From positions 1-54,455 of the forward strand of contig CAZYDR010000008.1 in NCBI GenBank assembly GCA_964645285.1: DNA of 54,455 nt, given 5' to 3'. A program made the position numbers and the translations under genes. This DNA is from JAYZAP01 sp964645285. Its GTDB lineage: Bacteria > Pseudomonadota > Alphaproteobacteria > JAAXGF01. Position 1 is the first letter of the stretch; every line of letters begins with the position of its first letter. Shown here piece by piece: positions 1 through 8,330 of this stretch. The notes below the pieces were generated by a model, which saw nothing but the letters and a program-made list of their open reading frames with translations, did not search any database and was not told the DNA's origin.

Positions 1-1
1 G

Positions 2-2104
2 GACGAGCGCAAACGGGTCGAAGAAGAAGCCCGCCAGAAGGCGGAAGAGGAAGCGTCGCGACGGTTAGCGCCCGAGGAATCGGAAGTTGTGCCGGCGCCA
101 GCCAAGGCGGCGCCGGCCGCTGGCCGACCCGCCGCACCGACGCCCGAGCGCGCGGCCCGCGGCGCTACAACTGAAGTTCGCCGCTCGGCCCTGGCGCCGC
201 GCCGCAACCAGCCGCGCCGCCGGGCCGGCAAGATCACCATCAGTCAGGCTCTGGTCCAGGAAGATCGGACCCGTAGTCTGGCGTCGGTGCGCCGCGCACG
301 CGAGCGCGAGAAGCGCGCCCAGAGCGGCCCCATCGAGACCATCAAGATTGTCCGTGAAGTGGTGGTGCCCGAGGCCATCACCGTTTCGGAACTGGCCAAC
401 CGCATGGCGGTGCGGGGCGACGACGTCATCAGGGCCTTGATGAAGATGGGCACCATGGCGACCATCAACGAAAATATCGATGCCGATATCGCCGAGCTGC
501 TGATCGAAGAGTTCGGCCATACCATCAAGCGGGTCAGCGCCGCCGATGTGGAAGTCGGCCTCAAGGGCGATGACGACGCCGAGGCGGATATGGTGTCGCG
601 TCCGCCGGTGGTTACGGTGATGGGCCATGTGGACCACGGCAAGACCTCATTGCTCGACGCCTTGCGCCGGACCGACGTTGTCGGCGGCGAGGCGGGCGGC
701 ATTACCCAGCACATCGGCGCCTATCAGGTGACGTTGTTGAGCGGGGCCAAGATCAGCTTCCTCGACACCCCCGGCCATGAGGCGTTTTCGTCCATGCGGT
801 CGCGCGGTGCCAAGGCCACCGATATCGTGGTCCTGGTGGTCGCCGCTAACGACAGCGTCATGCCGCAGACGATCGAGGCGATCAACCACGCCAAGGCGGC
901 GGAGGTGCCGATCATCGTCGCTATCAACAAATGCGACCTGCCGGCGGCCGACACCACCAAGGTGCGCAACGATCTGTTGCAGCATGAACTGGTGGTCGAG
1001 GAACTGGGTGGCGATATTTTGTCCATCGAGGTCTCGGCAACGGCGGAGACTAATCTCGACAAGCTTGAGGAAGCGATCCTGCTGCAGGCCGAAATCCTCG
1101 ATCTCAAGGCCAATCCGGATCGCCCCGCGGAAGGTGTGGTGGTTGAAGCGGAACTCGATCGTGGCCGTGGCGCCGTTGCCACGGTGCTGGTCCAGCGCGG
1201 CACGCTGAAGGTTGGCGACATCGTGGTTACCGGTAGTGAATGGGGCCGGGTGCGCGCTCTGCTCGATGATCGCGCCGAACTGATCGATGCCGCCGGGCCC
1301 GGAACACCAGTTGTCATCCTCGGCCTCGGCGGTGTGCCCACGGCCGGCGATGACGTCATCGCCGTCGACAGTGAACGCCGGGCCCGCGAAGTGGCGGCCT
1401 ATCGTCAGGCTCAGTTGCGCGAAGTCCGCACCGCGGCCGGCGCCCGCAGCTCGCTCGAACAAATGTTCAGCGATATCGCTGAAGGCAAGACCGACACCCT
1501 GCCGGTGGTGATCAAGACCGATGTCCAGGGCTCTCTCGAAGCGATTACCGGCAGCCTCGATAAGCTGGCGACCGACGAGGTCGCGATCAATCTGCTGCAC
1601 GGCGGCGTCGGTGGCATCAACGAATCGGATATCACACTGGCCCAGGCCTCGAACGCCATGGTCATCGGCTTCAATGTTCGGGCCAATGCCCAGACCCGCA
1701 AACTGGCCCAGCGCGACAATGTGGAGCTCCGCTATTTCTCGGTGATCTACAACCTCATCGACGACCTCAAGGCGTCGCTCAGCGGCATGCTGGCGCCGAC
1801 CTTGCGTGAGCGCATTCTCGGCAATGCCCAGGTGCTCGAGGTGTTCGATATTTCCAAGATCGGCAATATCGCCGGCTGCCGGGTCACCGACGGGCTTATC
1901 AAGCGGACCTCCAGTGTTCGCCTGCTGCGCGATGAGACCGTAATTTACGAAGGCAAGCTGGCGGCGCTCAAGCGCTTCAAGGACGATGCCCGCGAGGTCA
2001 AGGACGGCCTTGAATGCGGTATTGCCTTCGAGAATTATCACGACATTCGCGAGGGCGACATTATCGAAGCCTACGAAGTCGAGGAAATCGCCCGTACCCT
2101 GTAG
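2..2104 (+). CDS. infB: Translation initiation factor IF-2 (5' truncated)
   Basis: GTPase that brings initiator fMet-tRNA to the 30S subunit and promotes subunit joining in the cytoplasm. The reading frame is open from the window edge, so the N-terminus is missing; the first visible residues are a charged Glu/Arg/Lys/Ala stretch typical of the variable IF-2 N-domain. The P-loop GHVDHGKT lies at 623-646, followed by the DTPGHEAF G3 motif and the NKCD G4 motif, then the beta-barrel and C-terminal fMet-tRNA-binding domains ending at IARTL. It heads an infB-rbfA-truB-rpsO-pnp block, the usual bacterial order (nusA would be expected just upstream). The family assignment is certain; only the start is unseen. 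Confidence 0.98.
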   Translation, partial: DERKRVEEEARQKAEEEASRRLAPEESEVVPAPAKAAPAAGRPAAPTPERAARGATTEVRRSALAPRRNQPRRRAGKITISQALVQEDRTRSLASVRRAREREKRAQSGPIETIKIVREVVVPEAITVSELANRMAVRGDDVIRALMKMGTMATINENIDADIAELLIEEFGHTIKRVSAADVEVGLKGDDDAEADMVSRPPVVTVMGHVDHGKTSLLDALRRTDVVGGEAGGITQHIGAYQVTLLSGAKISFLDTPGHEAFSSMRSRGAKATDIVVLVVAANDSVMPQTIEAINHAKAAEVPIIVAINKCDLPAADTTKVRNDLLQHELVVEELGGDILSIEVSATAETNLDKLEEAILLQAEILDLKANPDRPAEGVVVEAELDRGRGAVATVLVQRGTLKVGDIVVTGSEWGRVRALLDDRAELIDAAGPGTPVVILGLGGVPTAGDDVIAVDSERRAREVAAYRQAQLREVRTAAGARSSLEQMFSDIAEGKTDTLPVVIKTDVQGSLEAITGSLDKLATDEVAINLLHGGVGGINESDITLAQASNAMVIGFNVRANAQTRKLAQRDNVELRYFSVIYNLIDDLKASLSGMLAPTLRERILGNAQVLEVFDISKIGNIAGCRVTDGLIKRTSSVRLLRDETVIYEGKLAALKRFKDDAREVKDGLECGIAFENYHDIREGDIIEAYEVEEIARTL

Positions 2105-2158
2105 GTGATGCCCGGCGGTTAGTTGGACCCGGTATGGCCGGGCAAAGGCGGCAGACCC

Positions 2159-2587
2159 ATGACCAAGACTCCCAGCAAGGCCCCCGGCCAGCGGCAACTT
2201 CGGGTCGGCGAGGAAATACGCCATGCCCTCTCCGAAGTGTTGGCCCGGGGTGAGCTGCGCGATCCCGACCTTATCGACGTCTCGCTCACCGTCTCCGAGG
2301 TTCGCATCAGTCCGGACTTGCGCAGCGCCACGGCTTTTGTGGTGCCGCTTGGCGGTGCCATGGGTGGTCAGAGTCGTGATATGGTGCCTTTGCTGGCGGC
2401 GTTGCGCCGCGCCGCACCGTTTTTGCGCGGCCGTCTCGGGCGGGTCGTAAAACTCAGAAACACCCCGGCGCTCAGTTTTCAGGCGGATACCTCGTTCGAC
2501 GAGGCCAGTAAGATTGACGCTCTGCTGCGGCAATCAATGAGGCCCGTCAGGGATGACGAAGAGGCCGACGACAGTCTTGGCCCGTAA
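2159..2587 (+). CDS. rbfA: 30S ribosome-binding factor A
   Basis: RbfA is a KH-fold factor that assists late maturation of the 16S rRNA 5' end in the 30S subunit. The ATG at 2159 is preferred over the in-frame TTG at 2123 because it is preceded by a purine-rich AAAGGCGG and gives the typical MTKTPSK...QLRVGEEIRHALSEVL start; the protein is about 142 residues, usual for the family. The DPDLIDVSLTVSEVRISPDLR block is the RbfA core. It lies 54 bp after infB, and its last 35 bp overlap truB in another frame, which suggests translational coupling. Confidence 0.95.
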   Translation: MTKTPSKAPGQRQLRVGEEIRHALSEVLARGELRDPDLIDVSLTVSEVRISPDLRSATAFVVPLGGAMGGQSRDMVPLLAALRRAAPFLRGRLGRVVKLRNTPALSFQADTSFDEASKIDALLRQSMRPVRDDEEADDSLGP

Positions 2588-3473
2588 GCGCAAGGGCCGG
2601 CCGATCCATGGCTGGCTTAATATCGACAAGGCGTCGGGTCTGACTTCGGCCCGGGTGGTTGCCCAGGTTCTCAAGCTGACCGGCGCGGCCAAGGGCGGGC
2701 ATGGCGGCACTCTCGACCCCATGGCCACCGGTGTCCTGCCCATCGCCCTTGGCGAGGCGACCAAGACCGCGTCCTACGCGATGGATGGCTACAAGACCTA
2801 TCGCTTTAGCTTGCGCTGGGGCGAAGCCCGCGATACGGATGACGCCGAAGGCGCTGTGACCGCGACCAGCGCTGTTCGGCCGGCCGAGGACGCCATCCGC
2901 GCGGCGCTGCCGGGCTTCACCGGTGTCATTGATCAGGTGCCGCCGGACTATGCCGCGGTCAAGATCGCCGGGCGCCGGGCCTATGACCTGGCACGCCAGG
3001 GCGAGGTGGTCGACCTGGCGCTGCGCCCGGTCACCGTCCACCGCCTCGAGTTCATGGTCATGCCCGATGAAGACCACGCAGTGTTCGAGGTCGACTGCGG
3101 CAAAGGCACCTATGTGCGGGCCCTGGCCCGCGATCTCGCGGTCACTCTCGGCACCGTCGGACACCTCTCGGAACTGCGCCGAACAAGGGTTGGAAAATTT
3201 CTCGAAGACGATGCAATTTCGCTAGATAAACTGGGCGACCTGATGCATAGTGCCGCGCTCTCGGAGCACCTGAGACCGGTGGAGACCGCGCTGGACGACA
3301 TCCCGGCGCTGGCCATGACCGAATCGCAAGCGACACGTCTCTCACAGGGACAGATCGTACAGGTGCTCGGCACTGAACCCGGACTAGTTCGTGTTACCGC
3401 TGATGACCGGCTGGTGGCGCTTGCCGAGGTTAACGACGGTGATGTCCGTCCGGTGCGTGTATTCAACCTTTAG
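2553..3473 (+). CDS. truB: tRNA pseudouridine(55) synthase
   Basis: TruB isomerises U55 to pseudouridine in the T-loop of tRNAs. Of 306 residues, the first 60 hold the family signature GWLNIDKASGLTS and GGTLDPMATGVLP, in which Asp55 is the catalytic aspartate. The KIAGRRAYDLAR stretch and a C-terminal PUA-like part follow. It starts inside the end of rbfA (35-bp overlap) and ends 14 bp before rpsO, so it is surely cotranscribed with both. Confidence 0.96.
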   Translation: MTKRPTTVLARKRKGRPIHGWLNIDKASGLTSARVVAQVLKLTGAAKGGHGGTLDPMATGVLPIALGEATKTASYAMDGYKTYRFSLRWGEARDTDDAEGAVTATSAVRPAEDAIRAALPGFTGVIDQVPPDYAAVKIAGRRAYDLARQGEVVDLALRPVTVHRLEFMVMPDEDHAVFEVDCGKGTYVRALARDLAVTLGTVGHLSELRRTRVGKFLEDDAISLDKLGDLMHSAALSEHLRPVETALDDIPALAMTESQATRLSQGQIVQVLGTEPGLVRVTADDRLVALAEVNDGDVRPVRVFNL

Positions 3474-3487
3474 ATTTGGAGTAGCCG

Positions 3488-3757
3488 ATGTCGATTTCCG
3501 CCGAGCGCAAGGCTGCGCTCATTACCGAGTATGCCGTCGTTGACGGTGATACCGGGTCTCCCGAAGTACAAATCGCCGTATTGACCGAGCGTATTGTCAA
3601 TCTCACCGAACACTTCAAGACCCACAAGAAGGACCGCCATTCGCGTCGCGGGCTGCTGATGCTTGTCAGCCGCCGACGCCGGCTCCTGGACTATCTCATT
3701 CGCATCAACAACGATCGCTACAAGTCGATCATCGAACGTTTGGGACTGCGTCGTTGA
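3488..3757 (+). CDS. rpsO: 30S ribosomal protein S15
   Basis: Small-subunit protein that binds the central domain of 16S rRNA and helps form intersubunit bridge B4. The length of 89 residues is exactly that of the family. The DTGSPEVQIAVLTERI segment and the signature HSRRGLLMLVSRRRRLLDYL are intact. The start codon follows a GGAGTAGCC ribosome-binding site. It sits between truB and pnp as in most proteobacteria; in E. coli rpsO is translationally autoregulated, but I did not identify that structure here. Confidence 0.97.
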   Translation: MSISAERKAALITEYAVVDGDTGSPEVQIAVLTERIVNLTEHFKTHKKDRHSRRGLLMLVSRRRRLLDYLIRINNDRYKSIIERLGLRR

Positions 3758-3814
3758 GGCAAGCCGCGGCGAGCGTGTTCGCTCTGCCGTACCTCGACTG
3801 CGTCTGGAACCTTG

Positions 3815-3835
3815 CCGTGGGAATTCGTCCCGCGG
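3815..3835 (+). promoter_or_regulatory. Stem-loop in the rpsO-pnp leader
   Basis: An 8-bp stem (CCGTGGGA with TCCCGCGG, one G-T pair) around the 5-base loop ATTCG lies in the 179-bp rpsO-pnp interval, about 100 bp before the pnp start. It is followed by GAGGGG rather than a T tract, so it does not look like an intrinsic terminator. In E. coli the pnp leader carries an RNase III-cleaved hairpin used for PNPase autoregulation; a similar role here is inferred from position only. Confidence 0.4.
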
Positions 3836-3936
3836 GAGGGGCTGCGAGCATGGGCTTCGCGTTTCGGACGCGACTACAAGCATCACTATAAAATCGGCAG
3901 GCCGATAGGCGGCTCGACCGAATGGAAGGAAGAGAA

Positions 3937-6081
3937 ATGTTTAATATCATCCGCAAAGAAATCATGTGGGGCGGTAAGCCCCTGGTCATGGAAACCGGAC
4001 GTATAGCCCGACAGGCCGATGGCGCCGTACTGATCAGCTATGGCGAGACCGCCGTGCTGTGCACCGCTGTCGCCCAGAAGCAGCCCCGCGTGGGCCTCGA
4101 TTTTTTCCCGTTGACCATCAACTATCAGGAAAAAGCTTTTGCCGCCGGCAAGATCCCGGGCGGCTTCTTTAAACGCGAAGGCCGCCCCGCCGAGAAGGAG
4201 ACCCTGGTCTCACGGCTCATCGACCGGCCCATTCGACCGCTGTTCGCCAGCGGCTTCAAGAACGAGACCCAGGTCATCTGCACCGTATTGTCTCATGATC
4301 TCGAGAACGATCCCGACGTGGTCGCCATGGTCGGTGCCTCGGCGGCGCTGACCATCTCCGGTATCCCGTTCCTCGGGCCCATCGGTGGCGCGCGGGTCGG
4401 TTTTATCAACGGCGAATACGTGCTCAACCCGACCGCTGATGAGCGCGAGGAGAGCACCCTTGAGCTTCTCGTCGCCGGCACCACCGAAGGCGTCATGATG
4501 GTCGAGTCCGAGGCCAGCGAGCTGTCCGAGGACGAGATGCTCGGCGCCGTCATGTATGGTCACCGGGAAATGCAGTCCGTGATCGACATGATCATCGACC
4601 TCGCCGAGGCCGCCGCAAAGGAGCCCTGGGACGTGCCCGGTGAAGACCCGGCCATCGCCCCGGCCAAGGTCCGCTTTGCCGAACTCGTCGAAGCCGACCT
4701 GCGGGCCGCCTATGGCGAGCAAATCAAGCAGACCCGGACCGACAAGCTGGCCGCGGCGCGTGCCGCGGCGACCGCAGCCTTTGAGACCGAGGGTCTCGAC
4801 ACCGCCATGATCGGTGGTTTGTCCAAGTCCCTTGAGAAGAGCATCGTGCGCGGCAGTATCATCGAGACCGGCGTGCGCATCGATGGCCGCGACACCAAGA
4901 CCGTTCGGCCCATCGTCAGCGAAGTCGGCGTTCTGCCCCGGGCCCATGGCAGCGCCCTGTTCACCCGTGGCGAGACCCAGGCTCTGGTGACTTCGACCTT
5001 GGGTACCGGCTCGGACGAGCAGATCATGGATGTGCTCGAAGGCGAGTACCGCGAACACTTCATGCTGCACTACAACTTCCCGCCCTATTCCGTAGGCGAG
5101 GCCTCGTTCATGCGCTCGCCCGGGCGTCGTGAGATCGGCCATGGCAAGTTGGCGTGGCGGGCGGTTCGGCCGTTGCTGCCGAGCAAGGAGGATTTCCCCT
5201 ACACCATCCGTGTTGTCTCCGAGATCACCGAGTCTAACGGCTCGTCGTCCATGGCGACCGTGTGCGGTGCTTCCCTGTCGCTGATGGATGCCGGTGTGCC
5301 CCTGGCGCGTCCCGTTGCGGGCATCGCCATGGGTCTGATCAAGGAAGCCAACGGTATTGCCGTGCTGTCCGACATTCTTGGCGACGAGGATCATCTCGGC
5401 GACATGGACTTCAAGGTCGCCGGTACCGAGAACGGCATCACCTCGCTGCAGATGGACATCAAGATCACCTCGATCACCGAGGATATCATGCACACCGCCC
5501 TGGCCCAGGCCAAGGACGGCCGCCTGCATATTCTCGGCGAGATGGTAGGGGCGCTTGCGTCGTCCCGTGATGGCGTCAGCCAGCACGCGCCGCGCATCAC
5601 TACCATCCAGATCCCCAAGGACAAGATCGGTGAGATCATCGGCCCAGGGGGTAAGATCATTCGCGAGATCTGCGAGACCACCGGCACCAAGATCGACATC
5701 GAAGACGATGGTTCGGTCAAGGTGGCGGCTACCGACGCCGACGCGACCGAGGCCGCGATCCAGCGCATTCGCGACATCATCGCCGAGCCCGAGGTTGGCG
5801 TGATCTACAGCGGCAAGGTCGTCAAGATCCTCGACTTTGGCGCCTTCGTGAACTTCATCGGCAGCCGTGACGGACTGGTTCACATCAGTGAACTGGCGCC
5901 CCAGCGGGTCAACGCCGTGACCGACATCCTCTCCGAGGGTGATGTGATCAAGGTCAAGGTCCTGGCCATCGACGACCGGGGCAAGGTTCGCCTCAGCCTC
6001 AAGGCCGTCGACCAGGAGACCGGTGAGGACCTTACCGCCAAGCCGGACGACGCGCCCGCCGCCGAAAATCAGGCGGACTAA
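3937..6081 (+). CDS. pnp: Polyribonucleotide nucleotidyltransferase (PNPase)
   Basis: Phosphorolytic 3'-5' exoribonuclease of mRNA decay and part of the degradosome. The ATG at 3937 is chosen over one 15 bp upstream because GGAAGAGAA directly precedes it and the product then starts MFNIIRKEIMWGG, the family pattern (714 residues). Two RNase PH-like domains are visible (early FFPLTINYQEKAFAAGKIPGG; second core around residues 310-540), then a KH domain with IGPGGKIIREI, and an S1 domain with GKVVKILDFGAFV. It follows rpsO, as is normal. Confidence 0.98.
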   Translation: MFNIIRKEIMWGGKPLVMETGRIARQADGAVLISYGETAVLCTAVAQKQPRVGLDFFPLTINYQEKAFAAGKIPGGFFKREGRPAEKETLVSRLIDRPIRPLFASGFKNETQVICTVLSHDLENDPDVVAMVGASAALTISGIPFLGPIGGARVGFINGEYVLNPTADEREESTLELLVAGTTEGVMMVESEASELSEDEMLGAVMYGHREMQSVIDMIIDLAEAAAKEPWDVPGEDPAIAPAKVRFAELVEADLRAAYGEQIKQTRTDKLAAARAAATAAFETEGLDTAMIGGLSKSLEKSIVRGSIIETGVRIDGRDTKTVRPIVSEVGVLPRAHGSALFTRGETQALVTSTLGTGSDEQIMDVLEGEYREHFMLHYNFPPYSVGEASFMRSPGRREIGHGKLAWRAVRPLLPSKEDFPYTIRVVSEITESNGSSSMATVCGASLSLMDAGVPLARPVAGIAMGLIKEANGIAVLSDILGDEDHLGDMDFKVAGTENGITSLQMDIKITSITEDIMHTALAQAKDGRLHILGEMVGALASSRDGVSQHAPRITTIQIPKDKIGEIIGPGGKIIREICETTGTKIDIEDDGSVKVAATDADATEAAIQRIRDIIAEPEVGVIYSGKVVKILDFGAFVNFIGSRDGLVHISELAPQRVNAVTDILSEGDVIKVKVLAIDDRGKVRLSLKAVDQETGEDLTAKPDDAPAAENQAD

Positions 6082-6092
6082 GCAGACGCCAT

Positions 6093-6120
6093 CCGGGCCG
6101 GCCGATTGGCGCCGGCCGGG
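6093..6120 (+). terminator. Possible intrinsic terminator after pnp
   Basis: The 65-bp gap after the pnp stop contains a GC-rich imperfect inverted repeat, CCGGGCCGGC facing GCCGGCCGG with one bulged G, followed within a few bases by the T-rich GAGCTTTCTTCCC. Position and composition fit transcription termination of the infB-pnp operon, although the T tract is interrupted. Confidence 0.4.
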
Positions 6121-6146
6121 ATGAGCTTTCTTCCCTTGCACAACTC

Positions 6147-6938
6147 ATGACGTCGCGCATAGGCCTCGATTTGCCACCGGTCATCGGCCATCGTGGCGCC
6201 GCCGCCAGCGCGCCGGAAAATACCCTGGCGGGATTCCGCCGCGCCGCCGAGATCGGCGTGCCCTGGGTCGAGTTCGACGTCCAGCTTAGTGGCGACGGCC
6301 AGTGCATCGTGTTTCATGATGACAAGCTCGACCGCACCACCGATGGCCGCGGTTCGGTTGACGATACTCGTTACAAAGATATCCGCGGTTTGGATGCGGG
6401 GTCCTGGTTCGCCTCGGAATTCGCCGGTCAGCGGGTCTCTCTGCTGAGCGAAATTCTGACGCTGCTGCTTGACCTCGGTATCCGGCCCGACATTGAAATC
6501 AAACCCAACGACGGTCGCGAAGCCGAGACCGCGCGCGCCGCGTTGACCGAGGCTGCCGCCCTGTGGCCCGCCGACCGGCCGCCGCCGCTGATCACCAGCT
6601 TTCGCCATGAATGCCTGGTGGTCGCCCGTGAGATCGTGCCCCACTGGCCGCGCGGTCTGCTCACCTTCCGGTTCCCCGGGGACTTGCTGGCCCAACTCCA
6701 GGCGCTCGATTGTCAGGTTCTGGTTTGCCACCATGAAAAACTCAGCCGCCGGCGGGTTGCCGAGATTGTCGCGGCGGGCTATTCGCTCATGGCCTTTACG
6801 GTCAACTCGCGGCGCCGCGCGGCCAACTTACTGGCCTGGGGCGTGTCATCGGTTATCAGCGATGGACCCGAGAATTTGCTGTCATTAGTAGATAAAAGTT
6901 ATAGCCTTGGCGGCTCGCAAATCCAGCGAGCTGATTGA
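6147..6938 (+). CDS. Glycerophosphodiester phosphodiesterase family protein
   Basis: A predicted GDPD that hydrolyses glycerophosphodiesters to sn-glycerol-3-phosphate and an alcohol, the UgpQ-like cytoplasmic type since no signal peptide is seen. The 263 residues form a single GDPD TIM barrel: VIGHRGAAASAPENTLAGF at the N-terminus supplies the metal/catalytic HRG, followed by EFDVQLSGDG and VFHDDKLDRTTDG, and by the IEIKP strand. The C-terminal AFTVNSRRRAANLLAWGV motif is also typical. It starts 65 bp after pnp, downstream of a possible terminator, and ends 18 bp before the FabI-FabA gene. Confidence 0.9.
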   Translation: MTSRIGLDLPPVIGHRGAAASAPENTLAGFRRAAEIGVPWVEFDVQLSGDGQCIVFHDDKLDRTTDGRGSVDDTRYKDIRGLDAGSWFASEFAGQRVSLLSEILTLLLDLGIRPDIEIKPNDGREAETARAALTEAAALWPADRPPPLITSFRHECLVVAREIVPHWPRGLLTFRFPGDLLAQLQALDCQVLVCHHEKLSRRRVAEIVAAGYSLMAFTVNSRRRAANLLAWGVSSVISDGPENLLSLVDKSYSLGGSQIQRAD

Positions 6939-6956
6939 ACGAATGGTACGGCTTCG

Positions 6957-8330
6957 ATGACCGGAAATAACGGATTGATGGACGGCAAGCGCGGCCTTGT
7001 CATGGGCGTGGCCAATGACCGCTCGATTGCCTGGGGAATTGCCGGGGCGTTGAGCGAGCAGGGTGCCAAACTGGCGTTTACCTGCCAGGACGCCTTCCGC
7101 TCCAGGGTCGAGCCCCTGGCGACAAGCGTTGGCTCGGACAAGGTGTTTGATTGCGATGTCAATGATGCCGCCAGCATCGACGGCGTCTTTGTCGCCTTGG
7201 CCGAGGACTGGGGCGGGCTTGATTTCGTCATTCATGCCATCGCCTATTCCGACCGGGAAGAACTCAAGGGGCAATACGTCGCCACCTCGCGGGACAACTT
7301 CCTGCGCACCATGGATATCTCGTGCTACTCGTTTACCGCCGTGGCCGGTAAGGCGGCGGCGATAATGAATGACGGCGGCAGTCTGATCACGTTGACCTAT
7401 GTGGGATCTCAGCGGGTGATGCCCGAATACAACGTCATGGGTGTTGCCAAGGCAGCGCTTGAGGCCAGTGTGCGTTACCTCGCTGCCGACCTTGGGCCGA
7501 ACGGAATTCGGGTCAATGCCCTGTCCGCCGGGCCCATGCGGACCCTGGCCGGATCGGGCATTTCTAGCGGGCGCTATATCTACAAGTGGGCCGAGGAAAA
7601 CGCCCCGCTCCGGCGCAGCCTTGATCTCGTCGAGGTCGGCGCCGCCGGGCTTTATCTGGCCAGCGATCTGTCGAGCGCGGTGACCGGCGAGGTCCATTAC
7701 GTGGACGCCGGCTATAATCTGGTCGGCATGAAAGCTATCCCGGAATCCATGATGCAGCCGCCGCCGGAGCCGGTGGTCGAGGAACCGCTCAGCGAAGAAT
7801 TTCAGTACACCGCCCGCGATCCAAGCTTTTCCTACGATGACCTTATAAAATGCGCCGAGGGCAATTTATTCGGGCCCAAGAATCCTCGCCTGCCCATGCC
7901 GCCCATGTTGATGCTCGACCGGATTACGGAGACCAACGAGGCGGGCGGCCAGTTCGGCAAGGGCGAGATCATCGCCGAGTTCGATATCAAGCCCGATCTG
8001 TGGTTCTTCGAAAGCCACTTCCTATCCTACCCGGTCATGCCGGGCTGCCTGGGGCTCGACGGCTTGTGGCAGTTGCTTGGATTCTATCTCGGCTGGCTCG
8101 GCGCTCAGGGACGTGGCGCAGCGCTCGGCGTCGGCGAGGTCAAACTTTCCGGTCAGGTGCTACCCGCCGGCCGCCTGGTCCGCTATCATGTGGAACTCAA
8201 GCGCGTGATACAGCGCAAGCTTGTGCTCGGCATTGCCGACGGGTCTATTACCCTCGACGGTGAGACCGTTTATCAGGCAAAAGACCTTAAGGTCGGCGTG
8301 TTCGCCGCCGACGATCAGGAGGAAAGCTGA
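6957..8330 (+). CDS. Fused enoyl-ACP reductase (FabI) / 3-hydroxydecanoyl-ACP dehydratase-isomerase (FabA)
   Basis: One uninterrupted 457-residue frame holds two fatty acid synthesis enzymes. Residues 8-262 are FabI, an NADH-dependent short-chain reductase, with the GVANDRSIAWGIA cofactor loop and active-site Tyr148, Tyr158 and Lys165 in YNVMGVAK. A Pro/Glu-rich linker (about 263-290, MMQPPPEPVVEEPL) leads to FabA at about 291-452, with PPMLMLDRI, catalytic His354 in FFESHF and Asp368 in MPGCLGLDGLW. FabA normally makes the cis-3-decenoyl-ACP that begins unsaturated fatty acids. fabB starts one base inside the stop codon (TGATG), with AGGAGG upstream. Both active sites look intact. Separate fabA and fabI genes are the usual arrangement; I know of no description of this fusion. 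Confidence 0.95.
   Translation: MTGNNGLMDGKRGLVMGVANDRSIAWGIAGALSEQGAKLAFTCQDAFRSRVEPLATSVGSDKVFDCDVNDAASIDGVFVALAEDWGGLDFVIHAIAYSDREELKGQYVATSRDNFLRTMDISCYSFTAVAGKAAAIMNDGGSLITLTYVGSQRVMPEYNVMGVAKAALEASVRYLAADLGPNGIRVNALSAGPMRTLAGSGISSGRYIYKWAEENAPLRRSLDLVEVGAAGLYLASDLSSAVTGEVHYVDAGYNLVGMKAIPESMMQPPPEPVVEEPLSEEFQYTARDPSFSYDDLIKCAEGNLFGPKNPRLPMPPMLMLDRITETNEAGGQFGKGEIIAEFDIKPDLWFFESHFLSYPVMPGCLGLDGLWQLLGFYLGWLGAQGRGAALGVGEVKLSGQVLPAGRLVRYHVELKRVIQRKLVLGIADGSITLDGETVYQAKDLKVGVFAADDQEES

Noticed and set aside
647..2533. Long open frame on the minus strand (628 codons) opposite infB
   Set aside because: Lies wholly opposite infB/rbfA, has no recognisable domain, and is the expected shadow in GC-rich DNA.
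4210..6141. 643-codon minus-strand open frame opposite pnp
   Set aside because: Fully overlaps pnp, whose domains are complete; low-complexity Gly/Asp/Val composition is typical of an antisense shadow.
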